This document shows, piece by piece, positions 17,379 through 24,646 of a stretch of DNA of 47,450 bases. The translations under genes and the position numbers were made by a program. The notes under the pieces were generated by a model, which was not told the DNA's origin, did no database searches, and saw only the letters and a program-made list of their open reading frames with translations. Within the stretch, counting starts at the first letter, position 1, and the number at the start of each line of letters is the position of its first letter. Location of the stretch: the NCBI GenBank assembly GCA_028290305.1, contig JAQGKC010000417.1, forward strand, positions 1 through 47,450, written 5' to 3'. Source of the DNA: Bradyrhizobium sp. Its GTDB lineage: Bacteria; Pseudomonadota; Alphaproteobacteria; Rhizobiales; Xanthobacteraceae.

Positions 17379-17600
17379 ATGTCGACATACATCACCAAGC
17401 TTTACGATCGCATGGACCGCATTTGCTACGAGCGGTATGGATCGACGGCAAACCAGATCGTCGAGTGGGCGATCGAACAGAACCCGGGCATCGAGCTGAA
17501 TGGCATCGTTCTGCCGGCTGGCCTGACGATCAATCTGCCTGATGCGCCGCGCCAGCTGACGCAGCCGCCGGTTATCCCTCAGATCTTCCTCTGGAAGTAA
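17379..17600 (+). CDS. tail protein X (gpX, LysM-like)
   Basis: A 73-aa protein of the P2 gpX family, a short LysM-like domain at the tail tip region. Visible features are D..DRICYERYGSTANQIVEWAIEQNPGI and VLPAGLTINLPDAP, the LysM-like 'D.L....YG....v..v...NPgL...g..LP.G..i.LP' pattern. Length is normal for gpX. It lies between gpU and gpD. Confidence 0.9.
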   Translation: MSTYITKLYDRMDRICYERYGSTANQIVEWAIEQNPGIELNGIVLPAGLTINLPDAPRQLTQPPVIPQIFLWK

Positions 17601-17602
17601 CC

Positions 17603-17646
17603 TATACGCGAGCGCGTATAGATCGAAATTATACGCGATTGCGTAT
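17603..17646. repeat. pair of palindromes between gpX and gpD genes
   Basis: The first is TATACGCG-AG-CGCGTATA (17603-17620, perfect 8-bp arms). The second is ATACGC-GATT-GCGTAT (17631-17646, perfect 6-bp arms). Centres are 27 bases apart. They share the core TACGCGA..GCGTA and lie just ahead of a terminator, so they may be operator-type sites or an mRNA structure. Confidence 0.6.
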
Positions 17647-17648
17647 CT

Positions 17649-17673
17649 GGCCGTCCTTCGGGGCGGCCTTTTT
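17649..17673 (+). terminator. Rho-independent terminator with TTCG loop after gpX
   Basis: Stem GGCCGTCC / GGGCGGCC (one wobble pair), TTCG tetraloop, then five T. Confidence 0.85.
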
Positions 17674-17690
17674 GCGTTTAGGAGGCATGC

Positions 17691-18866
17691 GTGACCACGG
17701 GATACACCCCGATCTATCGCGTCATGAAGGACGGCAACGATATCACCGGCCGCTTCAACGACAGAACCGCCCAGATCAAGGTAGATCTGCAAGCCGGCAA
17801 CGGCAACGACGACCAATGCACTATCGTCGTGGACGACCGCGACTGGCGCATTGCTAGACCTCTGACAGGCGACGTCCTGTCCATCTGGCTCGGCTACCAG
17901 GAAGTGGGGCTCGCCTATATGGGCACCTTCGAGATAGATGACGTTACCTTCCTCGGACCGCCGCGCTCAATAAAACTTCTGGGTAAATCCACCGGATCAA
18001 GCAACATCCAGAAGGCTCCCGCAATTAGGGAGTTCGATAATAAGTCAGTCGGCGACATTCTCGGCCAAATGGCTGGACAGACTGGACTCAGTCTTTCCAT
18101 CTCAGGTGATCTTGCCGGGATCAAAATCCCCTTCAAAAACCAATCAGTCAGCAACCTGCACATGATCCACGAGCTGGAGCGCCTCACTGGCGCTGTGGCC
18201 AAGGTCGTCGATGGTAAGCTGATGTTCGTCAAGCGCGATGGCGCTGAAACTGCGAGCGGCGTCGCACTGCCGACGCTCGTTCTTCATCCGGAGCACTTCG
18301 GCACCTGGCAGGTTCGTTACACCAGCAAGCCGGGCTATGGCTCGGTCAAGGCCTCCTGGTTCGACAATGACCAGATGGTCCGCAAATGGGTGGGCCAGGG
18401 CATTACCGGAGGCGACGGCGGTGTCGGACTCGCTCAGAAGTTCGGCGGAGCATTCAATATCGGCCAGCTCTTTAACTCCGAGGCGGAGGCGAAGGCGGCT
18501 GCTTCGTCACAGGCTGAAAACCTCAAGCGCGCCGAAGTTCAGGCCATCTTCGATCTCGCCAAGGGAGATCCCTGGATCAGGGATCAGCAGACCTTGATCG
18601 TGAGCGGAATGCGCGACGGTATCAACGGCTCCTACGTCATCGACAAGGTGACCCACAGCTACATCAAGGGCACTGGCATCAAGTCGCAGATGGAGTGCAA
18701 GACGCCGGGTGACGGCTCCGACTACGCGGAAGCGAGCAAGGAGTTCATGCGGCCTGGGCCTGGTGAGCTGCTCGGCGAGTATCTCCGGACGCATCCAAAC
18801 ATCAACCCTGGCGACCTCAGCCAGCAGGACATCGACGCCATCGCCCAGGGCGGCTTCGTCCAGTAA
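17691..18866 (+). CDS. tail hub protein gpD (P2 'late control D' family)
   Basis: A 391-aa baseplate hub protein of the gpD family; it resembles T4 gp27 and links the tube to the spike. GTG 17691 follows GGAGG by six bases. The visible features are an N-terminal strand (PIYRVMKDGNDITGRFNDRTAQIKVDL), DDRDWRIARPLTGDVLSIWLGY, IKLLGKSTG, VGDILGQMAGQTGLSLSISG, and a central LHMIHELERLTGAVAKVVDGKLMFVKRDG, all conserved in gpD. The C-terminus is Pro-Gly rich with a helix near LSQQDIDAIAQ. It is preceded by a terminator and no obvious promoter, so it may be read by leak-through or by a site in the palindromes upstream. Confidence 0.9.
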   Translation: MTTGYTPIYRVMKDGNDITGRFNDRTAQIKVDLQAGNGNDDQCTIVVDDRDWRIARPLTGDVLSIWLGYQEVGLAYMGTFEIDDVTFLGPPRSIKLLGKSTGSSNIQKAPAIREFDNKSVGDILGQMAGQTGLSLSISGDLAGIKIPFKNQSVSNLHMIHELERLTGAVAKVVDGKLMFVKRDGAETASGVALPTLVLHPEHFGTWQVRYTSKPGYGSVKASWFDNDQMVRKWVGQGITGGDGGVGLAQKFGGAFNIGQLFNSEAEAKAAASSQAENLKRAEVQAIFDLAKGDPWIRDQQTLIVSGMRDGINGSYVIDKVTHSYIKGTGIKSQMECKTPGDGSDYAEASKEFMRPGPGELLGEYLRTHPNINPGDLSQQDIDAIAQGGFVQ

Positions 18867-18881
18867 CTTCAAGAGTATCAC

Positions 18882-20054
18882 ATGTTCAGTAAAGAGATCA
18901 TCGACGCCATTGTGGCGGCGGCGAAGGCCGAAGGCTGGCCTGCTTCCGCTCTGCTGGCTGTCGTGGAATGCGAGACTTCCGGCAAGCCGTTCGAGCAGGA
19001 CGGCCATACGCCTTCGCTGCTGTTCGAACGGCACAAGTTCTACTCGGAAATGCAGAAGCACCAGCCGAGCAAATTGCGCCAAGCAATTTCGGCAGGGCTG
19101 GCGATCCCGAGGTGGAGCCGTAAGACCCAGTACAAGGACCAGGGCACCTCAGCTGGACGTCTGAACGTCATCGCGAAGGCGAGGGAGATCGACGAGGAAG
19201 TCGCCAACAGAGCGGCGTCCTGGGGCCTTGGCCAGACGATGGGCTTCAACGCAGAGCGCCTGAAGTACGAGAACGCCACCGTCATGGTCGGCGAGCTGTC
19301 GAAGGGCATCGCCGAGCAGATCGATGCGCTGGTCCGAGAGATCAAGACCGACAACCTCGACAAGTACCTCAAGGCGAGGAACTTCACGGCCTTCGCCAAG
19401 GGCTACAACGGATCTGGCTACGCACAGAACCAGTACGACACCCGCATGAAGGCCGCTGACGATCGCTGGCAGCGGCGCCTCGTGCAGGTCGAAAACGGCG
19501 AATACCAGCCGAAGCCTGGCAAGACCATCGCGATGGTCTACCAGACCAGGCTGAAGCAGCTCGGCTTCAACGTCGGCAAGGTCGACGGTGACTGGGGCGA
19601 TCTGACCACGGGCGCCTGCTCCGCATTCCAGCGGCGCGAGGGCCTGAAGGTCACCGGTCATCCAAACGACGAGACCACGGCGCTCCTCGACAAGAGCGAG
19701 GACAAGCGCGAGATCCCGCCCGAACGTGCCCAGGCTTCCGTGGACGATCTGCGTGCCGCCGGTTCGCAGACGGTGCAGGCGGCCGACAAAGGCTCGTTGG
19801 TATCGAAGATCATGGTCGGAGCTGGCGCTATTGGAGGCGCTCAGCAGACCGGCATGCTCGATGCCGCCCAGGGCATGGTCGACCAGGCACAGCGGTTCAA
19901 GGGCATCATGGACTCGGTCCATGACCTTGTTCACGCGCTGGCTCCCTATTGGTGGGTCGGTGTGATCGCGGTCGGCTTCGTCACCTGGAAACTCTATGGC
20001 GACGTCATCAAGCGTCGTCTGAACGATCATCAGACCGGAGTCCACCTTGGATAG
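18882..20054 (+). CDS. endolysin: N-acetylmuramidase (DUF3380-type) with peptidoglycan-binding domain and C-terminal membrane anchor
   Basis: A 390-aa lysis enzyme. Residues 10-200 form a muramidase domain of the DUF3380 type: LLAVVECETSGKPF (Glu29/Glu31 are the likely catalytic acid candidates), LFERHKFY, NRAASWGLGQTMG, and AKGYNGSGYAQNQYDTRM. Residues 217-270 are a peptidoglycan-binding repeat (YQTRLKQLGFNVGKVDGDWGDLTT). The C-terminus has a Trp-rich membrane segment at 355-373 (YWWVGVIAVGFVTWKLYG). A C-terminal anchor in an endolysin is less usual and may delay lysis or tether the enzyme to the inner membrane. AAGAG lies upstream of ATG 18882. The gene overlaps the spanin gene by eight bases. 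Confidence 0.9.
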   Translation: MFSKEIIDAIVAAAKAEGWPASALLAVVECETSGKPFEQDGHTPSLLFERHKFYSEMQKHQPSKLRQAISAGLAIPRWSRKTQYKDQGTSAGRLNVIAKAREIDEEVANRAASWGLGQTMGFNAERLKYENATVMVGELSKGIAEQIDALVREIKTDNLDKYLKARNFTAFAKGYNGSGYAQNQYDTRMKAADDRWQRRLVQVENGEYQPKPGKTIAMVYQTRLKQLGFNVGKVDGDWGDLTTGACSAFQRREGLKVTGHPNDETTALLDKSEDKREIPPERAQASVDDLRAAGSQTVQAADKGSLVSKIMVGAGAIGGAQQTGMLDAAQGMVDQAQRFKGIMDSVHDLVHALAPYWWVGVIAVGFVTWKLYGDVIKRRLNDHQTGVHLG

Positions 20055-20481
20055 CATCTTAGATAAAGCCGCGGCCTGCAGGGCTGCGGTCTCACTCTAT
20101 TGGGCGAAAGCCCAGGGGTTTGTCGCGACCACGACCGGCAAGGCTGTTGTGGCCTTGCTGGTGGTTGGCGCACTCGCTGGCTACGCGCACCACCTCGGTG
20201 CCGAAAGTGCTTCCGCGAAACTGACCGTGCAGGTCGAGCAGCTCAAGAAGCAGCTCGCCGACGCACAGGCAGCTCAGAAACCGGAAGTCGCTCCTCCGAA
20301 CTTCGAACAAGAGCACGCAGACGCCGACCTGTCGGCACGTCTCTCGGAGTCCGAAGAGGCCAAGAAAGTCCTCGAAAAGAAAGTAGCAGATTATGAAAAG
20401 CAGCTGGCTCAAGGCCCTGCGAAGGCTGGTGGCTTTATCCTGTCTCCCGCTGATGCTCGCGGCCTGTCAAACATCAAGTAA
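20047..20481 (+). CDS. inner-membrane spanin-like protein (Rz-type)
   Basis: A 144-aa protein starting at TTG 20047, with GGAG six bases upstream. It has a membrane segment at about residues 31-47 (GKAVVALLVVGALAGYAHHLG), then a long coiled coil to about residue 125 (LTVQVEQLKKQLADAQAAQ and LSESEEAKKVLEKKVADYEKQL). This is the layout of phage i-spanins: N-terminal anchor and periplasmic coiled coil that bridges to the outer-membrane lipoprotein. The o-spanin-like gene starts inside its 3' end in another frame, as in Rz/Rz1 pairs. It follows the endolysin gene, overlapping it by eight bases. No sequence identity to Rz is claimed; the call rests on architecture. Confidence 0.7.
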   Translation: MDSILDKAAACRAAVSLYWAKAQGFVATTTGKAVVALLVVGALAGYAHHLGAESASAKLTVQVEQLKKQLADAQAAQKPEVAPPNFEQEHADADLSARLSESEEAKKVLEKKVADYEKQLAQGPAKAGGFILSPADARGLSNIK

Positions 20482-20689
20482 TGACGCGCCGCCGGAGGAC
20501 CGCATGGACCTCCAGGCCTGCATGAGGATCGCACAGACTGTCGAACTTCCTCCGATCAAGGCCGGGATGGATGCGCGAGCGGTGATCGCTCGCTACCGGG
20601 CGGCACTGATCAAGGCCAACGCTAACCTCAACGACACCAAGGCCTGCACGGCCCTGCTCGACCGGGCAGATAAGGAAGGCTCCTTCTAA
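20393..20689 (+). CDS. outer-membrane lipoprotein, o-spanin-like (Rz1-type)
   Basis: A 98-aa lipoprotein whose start lies 89 bases before the end of the i-spanin-like gene, in the +1 frame. The N-terminus is a signal peptide (MKSSWLKALRRLVALSCLPLM) with the lipobox L-A-A-C and acyl-Cys at residue 25, followed by the short mature lead QTSSNDAPPEDR. The mature protein contains a helix with two more Cys. It probably forms the outer-membrane half of the spanin complex, fusing the two membranes at lysis. Its stop shares a base with the next ATG (TAATG). Confidence 0.7.
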   Translation: MKSSWLKALRRLVALSCLPLMLAACQTSSNDAPPEDRMDLQACMRIAQTVELPPIKAGMDARAVIARYRAALIKANANLNDTKACTALLDRADKEGSF

Positions 20690-21021
20690 TGGCCCTCGCA
20701 GACGTCACTTTTGAAACCGTCCTCAGCCTGGCCGGGCCGATGATCGCCGCCACTGGCCTTATCAGCGGCGTTTGGTACCGCATGGAAAGCAAGGTGGAGA
20801 GCGTCCGCAAGGAGGCAGCCGCCTCACTCCATGAGGTTGAAAAAACGCTCGCTGAGTTCAAGCTCAAGGTCGCCGAGGAGTATGCCTCCTGGGAGACCGT
20901 GAAAAATATCGAGCAGAGGCTGACCGAGCGAATGGATAGCCTCTCCGAAAACGTAATGAAGATGCCCGACCTGATCGTCGATCGTATCTTCAAAATGGTC
21001 AACATGAGCGCAGGGAAGTAA
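20689..21021 (+). CDS. small membrane protein in the lysis module (holin-like candidate)
   Basis: A 110-aa protein with one N-terminal membrane segment (residues about 8-30, FETVLSLAGPMIAATGLISGVW) and a long coiled coil (residues 35-105, VESVRKEAAASLHEVEKTLAEFKLKVAEEY...). A single N-terminal segment followed by a coiled coil fits several phage lysis-module proteins, and a type III holin or lysis regulator is possible, but there is no diagnostic motif. It is the last gene of the lysis module and is followed by a strong terminator. Confidence 0.5.
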   Translation: MALADVTFETVLSLAGPMIAATGLISGVWYRMESKVESVRKEAAASLHEVEKTLAEFKLKVAEEYASWETVKNIEQRLTERMDSLSENVMKMPDLIVDRIFKMVNMSAGK

Positions 21022-21046
21022 CCCGCGCCGCTGCACACCTAAGACT

Positions 21047-21080
21047 GGCCCCTGGCTTCGTGCCGGGGGCCCTTTTTTTT
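21047..21080 (+). terminator. strong Rho-independent terminator ending the late region
   Basis: Stem GGCCCCTGGC / GCCGGGGGCC (one wobble pair), loop TTCGT, then eight T. It closes the tail-lysis region. Confidence 0.9.
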
Positions 21081-21118
21081 GTGCCTGCCTCAACCCGCTT
21101 CACAAAGTCAACTAGAAT

Positions 21119-21134
21119 TTGCACGAATGCAAAT
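21119..21134 (+). promoter_or_regulatory. early-region element, copy 1 (TTGCACGAATGCAAAT)
   Basis: A 16-bp element, one of four in the window (also at 23175-23190 + strand, 37007-37022 - strand, 38593-38608 - strand). It contains a perfect TTTGCA-N4-TGCAAA palindrome and lies 80 bases ahead of the metallophosphoesterase gene. A second partial copy (AATGCAATT) starts at 21143. Confidence 0.6.
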
Positions 21135-21214
21135 CTTATGCTAATGCAATTCTGCCGCAAGGGAGGGAATTTGCGTTCCTTTTCAGGCGGTTCCACCAAT
21201 CAGATTGGGGTTCC

Positions 21215-23182
21215 ATGACACTCTCCACCACTGAGCGCGCCCGCAGAAAGAAGGCCATCGAGGATCTTCTCCAGCTCGGGTATCACCCTCAGGGTCAGCG
21301 CGGGGGCCTGGCCTCTGCTACCAAGACCGCCGAACGCCGCGAAGGTATCAATTATCCGAACTGGGTTCGCGCTGAAGAAGCGCTGAAGCGCAAGCGCAAG
21401 GAGAACTACGCGGTCGATTGGTCGCTGTACCTTCCGCCCGTCAAAACCGCCACCGTGACAAGAGGGTCCGAAGAAGCTGGCGAAGAACTGTCTGCCGAGG
21501 ACCACGCCCACAAGCGCGCCGTGGACCTATCCGCAGAGGTTACCAACCTCATCACCGCATCCAAATACCCGGTCATCAACCCGGAAGCCATCCTGATCGA
21601 CTCGTACCTTGTTCGCCGCTATGATCGTTCGGTCGGCGGTTATGTCATCAAGGAGGGCACCCCACGGACGTGGATGACAGACACCCTGCGTGTCGCGCCG
21701 ATCACGGATCCGCGGGGCCGGAACTTCATCTTCGCGGGCGCTCAGAACGATGCGCCGCTCCATGAGGAGTTCTGGGTTAACCTGCTGGCCTATGCCGACT
21801 TTATCAACGCTGAGATCGTCGTTGGTCCCTGGACCTACGAGACCCAGTGGTGGGCCGAGAACAACCCGACCGCTCGCGCCTACGCCACCGAGCTGACGCC
21901 CTATCTGTGCTTCGGCCAGATGAAGATCGGCTCGAACTTCATGTTCTGCGGCGAAATGAACACGCTGCCGACCGCGTCGCAGCCCATCTCGGACCTGGTG
22001 ACGTACAGCCGGGGCCGTTGGGCCGTCTTCCCGCATGCCAAGCGCCAGCTCAAGAGCGTGCCCTCCACCGATCCCAACATTCAGGCCCACCAGGTCATGA
22101 CGTCGGGTGCCGTGACGCGCCCGAAGGTCATCCCCCGCAAGGCTGGCGTGAAGTCCATCTTCCATCAGGTCGTCGGCGCCACCGTGGTGCAGTTCGACGA
22201 GGAGGGTGACGTGTTCTGCCGCCAGATCACGGCAGGCGAGGACGGTTCCTTCTACGACCTGGACGCCCATGTAGCGAACGCGGAGGTCACGACCGGCCAC
22301 CGCGCCGAGGCGCTGACCTGCGCCGACATCCATGTCCGCAAGCTGGATGCCGCCAACACCATGGCGACGTTCGGCTGGGATATGCGTGGCAACACGGCGA
22401 AGTACCGGAACAGCGTGGTCGACGTTCTGAATCCGAAGAACATCGTCGTCCACGACATCTTCGACAACGAGCCGGGCAACCATCACCACGTCGGTGACAA
22501 TGCCTACAGCTACGAGATGGCCATCCGCCGCCGCGACAGCATCGAGGACGAGGTCTATCAGTGCGGCGACTTCCTGATCCGCGCCGCCGGCCCGGACCGC
22601 AATGTCATCGTCGCGGAAGGCAACCACGACCTGGCGCTGGAGAAGTATGCGCGGGAAGGGCGGTACCGGAACGACGGCATCAACGTCCGCTTCGGTCTCC
22701 AGCTGGAGGATGCGTATCTCGGCCACGTCGAGAATCGGTCCCACGCGCTCGACACCGGTCTGCCTGTGCCGCGCTTCTCGCTGCTCGAACACGCCATCCG
22801 CCTGAAGTACCCGGAGATGGGTGCGTCGGTGGAGTGGTGCCATGACGGCTATTCCCGCCTCATCGACGGCATCGAGGTCGGCAACCACGGCTTCCGTGGT
22901 GCGAACGGCGCCAAGGGCACCGTGGCCGGCTTTGCCCGCATGGGTCGCAAGATGACCATCGGCGACAAGCATTCACCAGAGATCAACGAAGGAGTCTACG
23001 TGTCCGGAGCGATGAACCTGCGTCACGGTTACAACAAGGGGCCGAGCGGCTGGGCTGTCTCGCACGTCATCCAGTATGCCGATGGCAAGCGGGCGCTCAT
23101 CACGCTGCAGAAGGGCAAATGGCGACCGGAGAAGCCCATCATCCGGGTGCCGGCGTCTTCTGATGCCTACACGCTTGCGTGA
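21215..23182 (+). CDS. calcineurin-like metallophosphoesterase (phage DNA-processing enzyme, T5 A1-like layout)
   Basis: A 655-aa protein. ATG 21215 has GGGG just upstream; the longer in-frame reading from 21119 lacks a site. Residues 1-45 are a basic winged-helix-like start (ARRKKAIEDLLQLGYHPQGQRGGLASAT). The C-terminal half carries the five metal-binding motifs of calcineurin-type phosphoesterases in order: Asp371-Ile-His373, VHDIFDNE near 411, GNHD at 469-472, GNHG at 556-559, and KHSPE with His586. T5 A1, a pre-early protein for host DNA breakdown, shares this type of architecture (recalled, not checked). The likely role is DNA or nucleotide hydrolysis early in infection. It is preceded by the AATGCAAAT element and followed by dNMP kinase. 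Confidence 0.65.
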   Translation: MTLSTTERARRKKAIEDLLQLGYHPQGQRGGLASATKTAERREGINYPNWVRAEEALKRKRKENYAVDWSLYLPPVKTATVTRGSEEAGEELSAEDHAHKRAVDLSAEVTNLITASKYPVINPEAILIDSYLVRRYDRSVGGYVIKEGTPRTWMTDTLRVAPITDPRGRNFIFAGAQNDAPLHEEFWVNLLAYADFINAEIVVGPWTYETQWWAENNPTARAYATELTPYLCFGQMKIGSNFMFCGEMNTLPTASQPISDLVTYSRGRWAVFPHAKRQLKSVPSTDPNIQAHQVMTSGAVTRPKVIPRKAGVKSIFHQVVGATVVQFDEEGDVFCRQITAGEDGSFYDLDAHVANAEVTTGHRAEALTCADIHVRKLDAANTMATFGWDMRGNTAKYRNSVVDVLNPKNIVVHDIFDNEPGNHHHVGDNAYSYEMAIRRRDSIEDEVYQCGDFLIRAAGPDRNVIVAEGNHDLALEKYAREGRYRNDGINVRFGLQLEDAYLGHVENRSHALDTGLPVPRFSLLEHAIRLKYPEMGASVEWCHDGYSRLIDGIEVGNHGFRGANGAKGTVAGFARMGRKMTIGDKHSPEINEGVYVSGAMNLRHGYNKGPSGWAVSHVIQYADGKRALITLQKGKWRPEKPIIRVPASSDAYTLA

Positions 23183-23190
23183 ATGCAAAT
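23175..23190 (+). promoter_or_regulatory. early-region element, copy 2 (TTGCGTGAATGCAAAT)
   Basis: This copy overlaps the 3' end of the metallophosphoesterase gene and lies immediately before the AAAGGAGG ribosome site of the kinase gene. The ATG inside it opens an eight-codon frame whose stop overlaps the kinase ATG (ATGA). Confidence 0.6.
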
Positions 23191-23205
23191 AAAGGAGGAA
23201 AGCAA

Positions 23206-23880
23206 ATGACGGTAGTTGGACTTTCAGGCTTCGCTCAGTCGGGCAAGACCACGGCGGCGCTGTACCTGGAGAAGAAGTACGGCATCCGCCGCAAGCACAT
23301 CGCCGAGCCGCTGCGGGCGATGCTCGCGGTGCTGCTCCAGGCGAACGGCATGTCGAGCGAGATGATCAGCCGGTACCTGGAGGGCGATCTGAAGGAGAAG
23401 CTGATCCCCGAGCTGGGCGTGACCTCGCGCTATGCGCAGATCACGATCGGCACCGAGTGGGGCAGGGAGCTGATCAATCCAGACCTGTGGGCGAACACCT
23501 GGGGTCGCGGCATCGCGGATGGCGAGTCCGTAATGAACGACAGCGTCCGCTTCCCCAACGAGGAGACCCCGATCCACGAAGCTGGCGGCTTCACCATCTT
23601 GATCAAGCGCCCAGGAACGCGGCCGGCGAACTTCAAGTGGGGAAAGATCGGCGCGTTCCTGTACGACAAGTTCGGCCTGATGTGGGGTGTCCACGACTCT
23701 GAGCGCACCGATCGGCTGCATCCGGATTTCGTGATCCACAACGACAGCACGGTCGAGCAGCTCTACGCCGACATCGACGCTGCGATGCAGGCGTGGGAGG
23801 AGCACGGGCGGAGCGGAACCAAGACCATCGCGCGTGGCTATGGCTACTCGTTCGCCACCATGGCGCTGAGCCAGATCTGA
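23206..23880 (+). CDS. deoxynucleoside monophosphate kinase
   Basis: A 224-aa phage dNMP kinase (T4 gp1 type), which raises dNDP pools for phage DNA synthesis. ATG 23206 follows AAAGGAGG by seven bases. The P-loop GFAQSGKTT is at residues 8-16. The diagnostic NDSVRFPNEE block (residues 111-120) holds the RFPNE motif of this family. A lid-like segment (ANFKWGKIGAFLYDKFG) and an HDSERTDRLHPDFVIHND strand follow, as in the fold. The C-terminus (GRSGTKTIARGYGYSFATMALSQI) is an unusual extension. It shares a base with the next ATG (TGATG). Confidence 0.85.
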   Translation: MTVVGLSGFAQSGKTTAALYLEKKYGIRRKHIAEPLRAMLAVLLQANGMSSEMISRYLEGDLKEKLIPELGVTSRYAQITIGTEWGRELINPDLWANTWGRGIADGESVMNDSVRFPNEETPIHEAGGFTILIKRPGTRPANFKWGKIGAFLYDKFGLMWGVHDSERTDRLHPDFVIHNDSTVEQLYADIDAAMQAWEEHGRSGTKTIARGYGYSFATMALSQI

Positions 23881-24197
23881 TGGCTCAGTCTCGAGTCATG
23901 TCTCTGGTGGAGGTGGTCACGGGGTCCGTGATCGCCTTTGCCGTTTCGATCTGGGCGAACTATGCGGTGCTGCCGCTGTTCGGTTTCCAGGTCAAATTTA
24001 CACAGAGCTTCGCCATCACGCTGATCTTCACGCTCATCTCGATCGCGCGGAGCTATCTGGTGCGCCGGTTCTTCGAGGTCCACGTCAAGAGCTTCGCGAC
24101 CTGGTGCCAAAGTATCTACGACACGAACCGTCGATGTTGGGAGAGATCGAATACCGCTCAAAGTCTGCCGAGGGCAATGCGCCAGCCGAAAGTCTGA
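23880..24197 (+). CDS. small membrane protein, DUF7220-like, with atypical C-terminus
   Basis: A 105-aa protein with two membrane segments (residues about 14-33 and 41-60). The sequence MAQSRVMSLVEVVTGSVIAF, then VLPLFGFQVKF, then TLIFTLISIARSYLVRRFFE is the pattern of the DUF7220 phage membrane proteins as I recall them. These normally stop soon after the RRxFE motif. Here about 40 further residues (WCQSIYDTNRRCWERSN..) look unlike the rest, as if the original 3' end had been replaced. It is the last + strand phage gene before the defence operon, so its odd C-terminus may mark an insertion junction. Confidence 0.6.
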   Translation: MAQSRVMSLVEVVTGSVIAFAVSIWANYAVLPLFGFQVKFTQSFAITLIFTLISIARSYLVRRFFEVHVKSFATWCQSIYDTNRRCWERSNTAQSLPRAMRQPKV

Positions 24198-24646
24198 TTT
24201 TAGGTGATACCCCGCTGCCGGACTCCGACTTGATCAGCGGTTTCAGCCCCCCCTCGAGCTGGCTTGGGCTGTCGGCGAGCCCCACCTAAGGGCACGTCGT
24301 CCGACTTCATCGCCAGCTGCAACCCGGTTTCAGTTCGATAGTTTCGTTGGAAATCGCCGTCGGTTCCTAACAAGGCACTTCACAAAAGCTCTAACAAGCG
24401 TCGGAGGTGCCGATTGGACGTCGGCGTCGGAGTTATACTTTCGAGGTGTAAAATGTCATAATTACAATCACTTGCAGCTCTTTTTTGAAGGATACTCGAC
24501 TTTCGTTGGCCGCATCCCCAGGTTCAGTTTCGCTCGCAATAAAGGAGAGCCGGGATTTAACATGTGATATATTTAACGCTTGTGAGCGCCGCTTAACACA
24601 TGCTAACCTTCAGCTCCGGAACTTCCGAGAGCTAGGGAAGCTAAGA
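24198..24646. other. 449-bp gap between phage gene and defence operon
   Basis: No convincing gene. The stretch is visibly more A+T-rich than the phage genes. It holds a weak GGGCT-N7-AGCCC hairpin (24266-24282, no T-run), a possible -10 TATACT (24434-24439) with TTGGAC only 14 bases upstream, and a cluster of TTAAC-type repeats (24557-24608) just ahead of the XRE-helicase start. It probably contains the junction of the cargo insertion and the promoter of the defence operon. Confidence 0.5.
24557..24608 (+). promoter_or_regulatory. TTAAC repeat cluster, candidate autoregulatory operator of the defence operon
   Basis: (T)TTAAC or CTAAC occurs four times in 52 bases, with TTAACATGTG and TTAACACATG in partly inverted relation and an extended -10-like TGTGATATAT between. 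The next gene begins with an XRE DNA-binding domain, so self-binding here is plausible. Weak evidence. Confidence 0.3.

Noticed and set aside
21527..22972. 481-aa open frame on the - strand opposite the metallophosphoesterase gene
   Set aside because: Shadow frame; the + strand protein has five conserved motifs.
24104..24289. 61-aa open frame at the left cargo junction
   Set aside because: Overlaps the DUF7220-like gene in another frame, has no ribosome site, and shows no family pattern.
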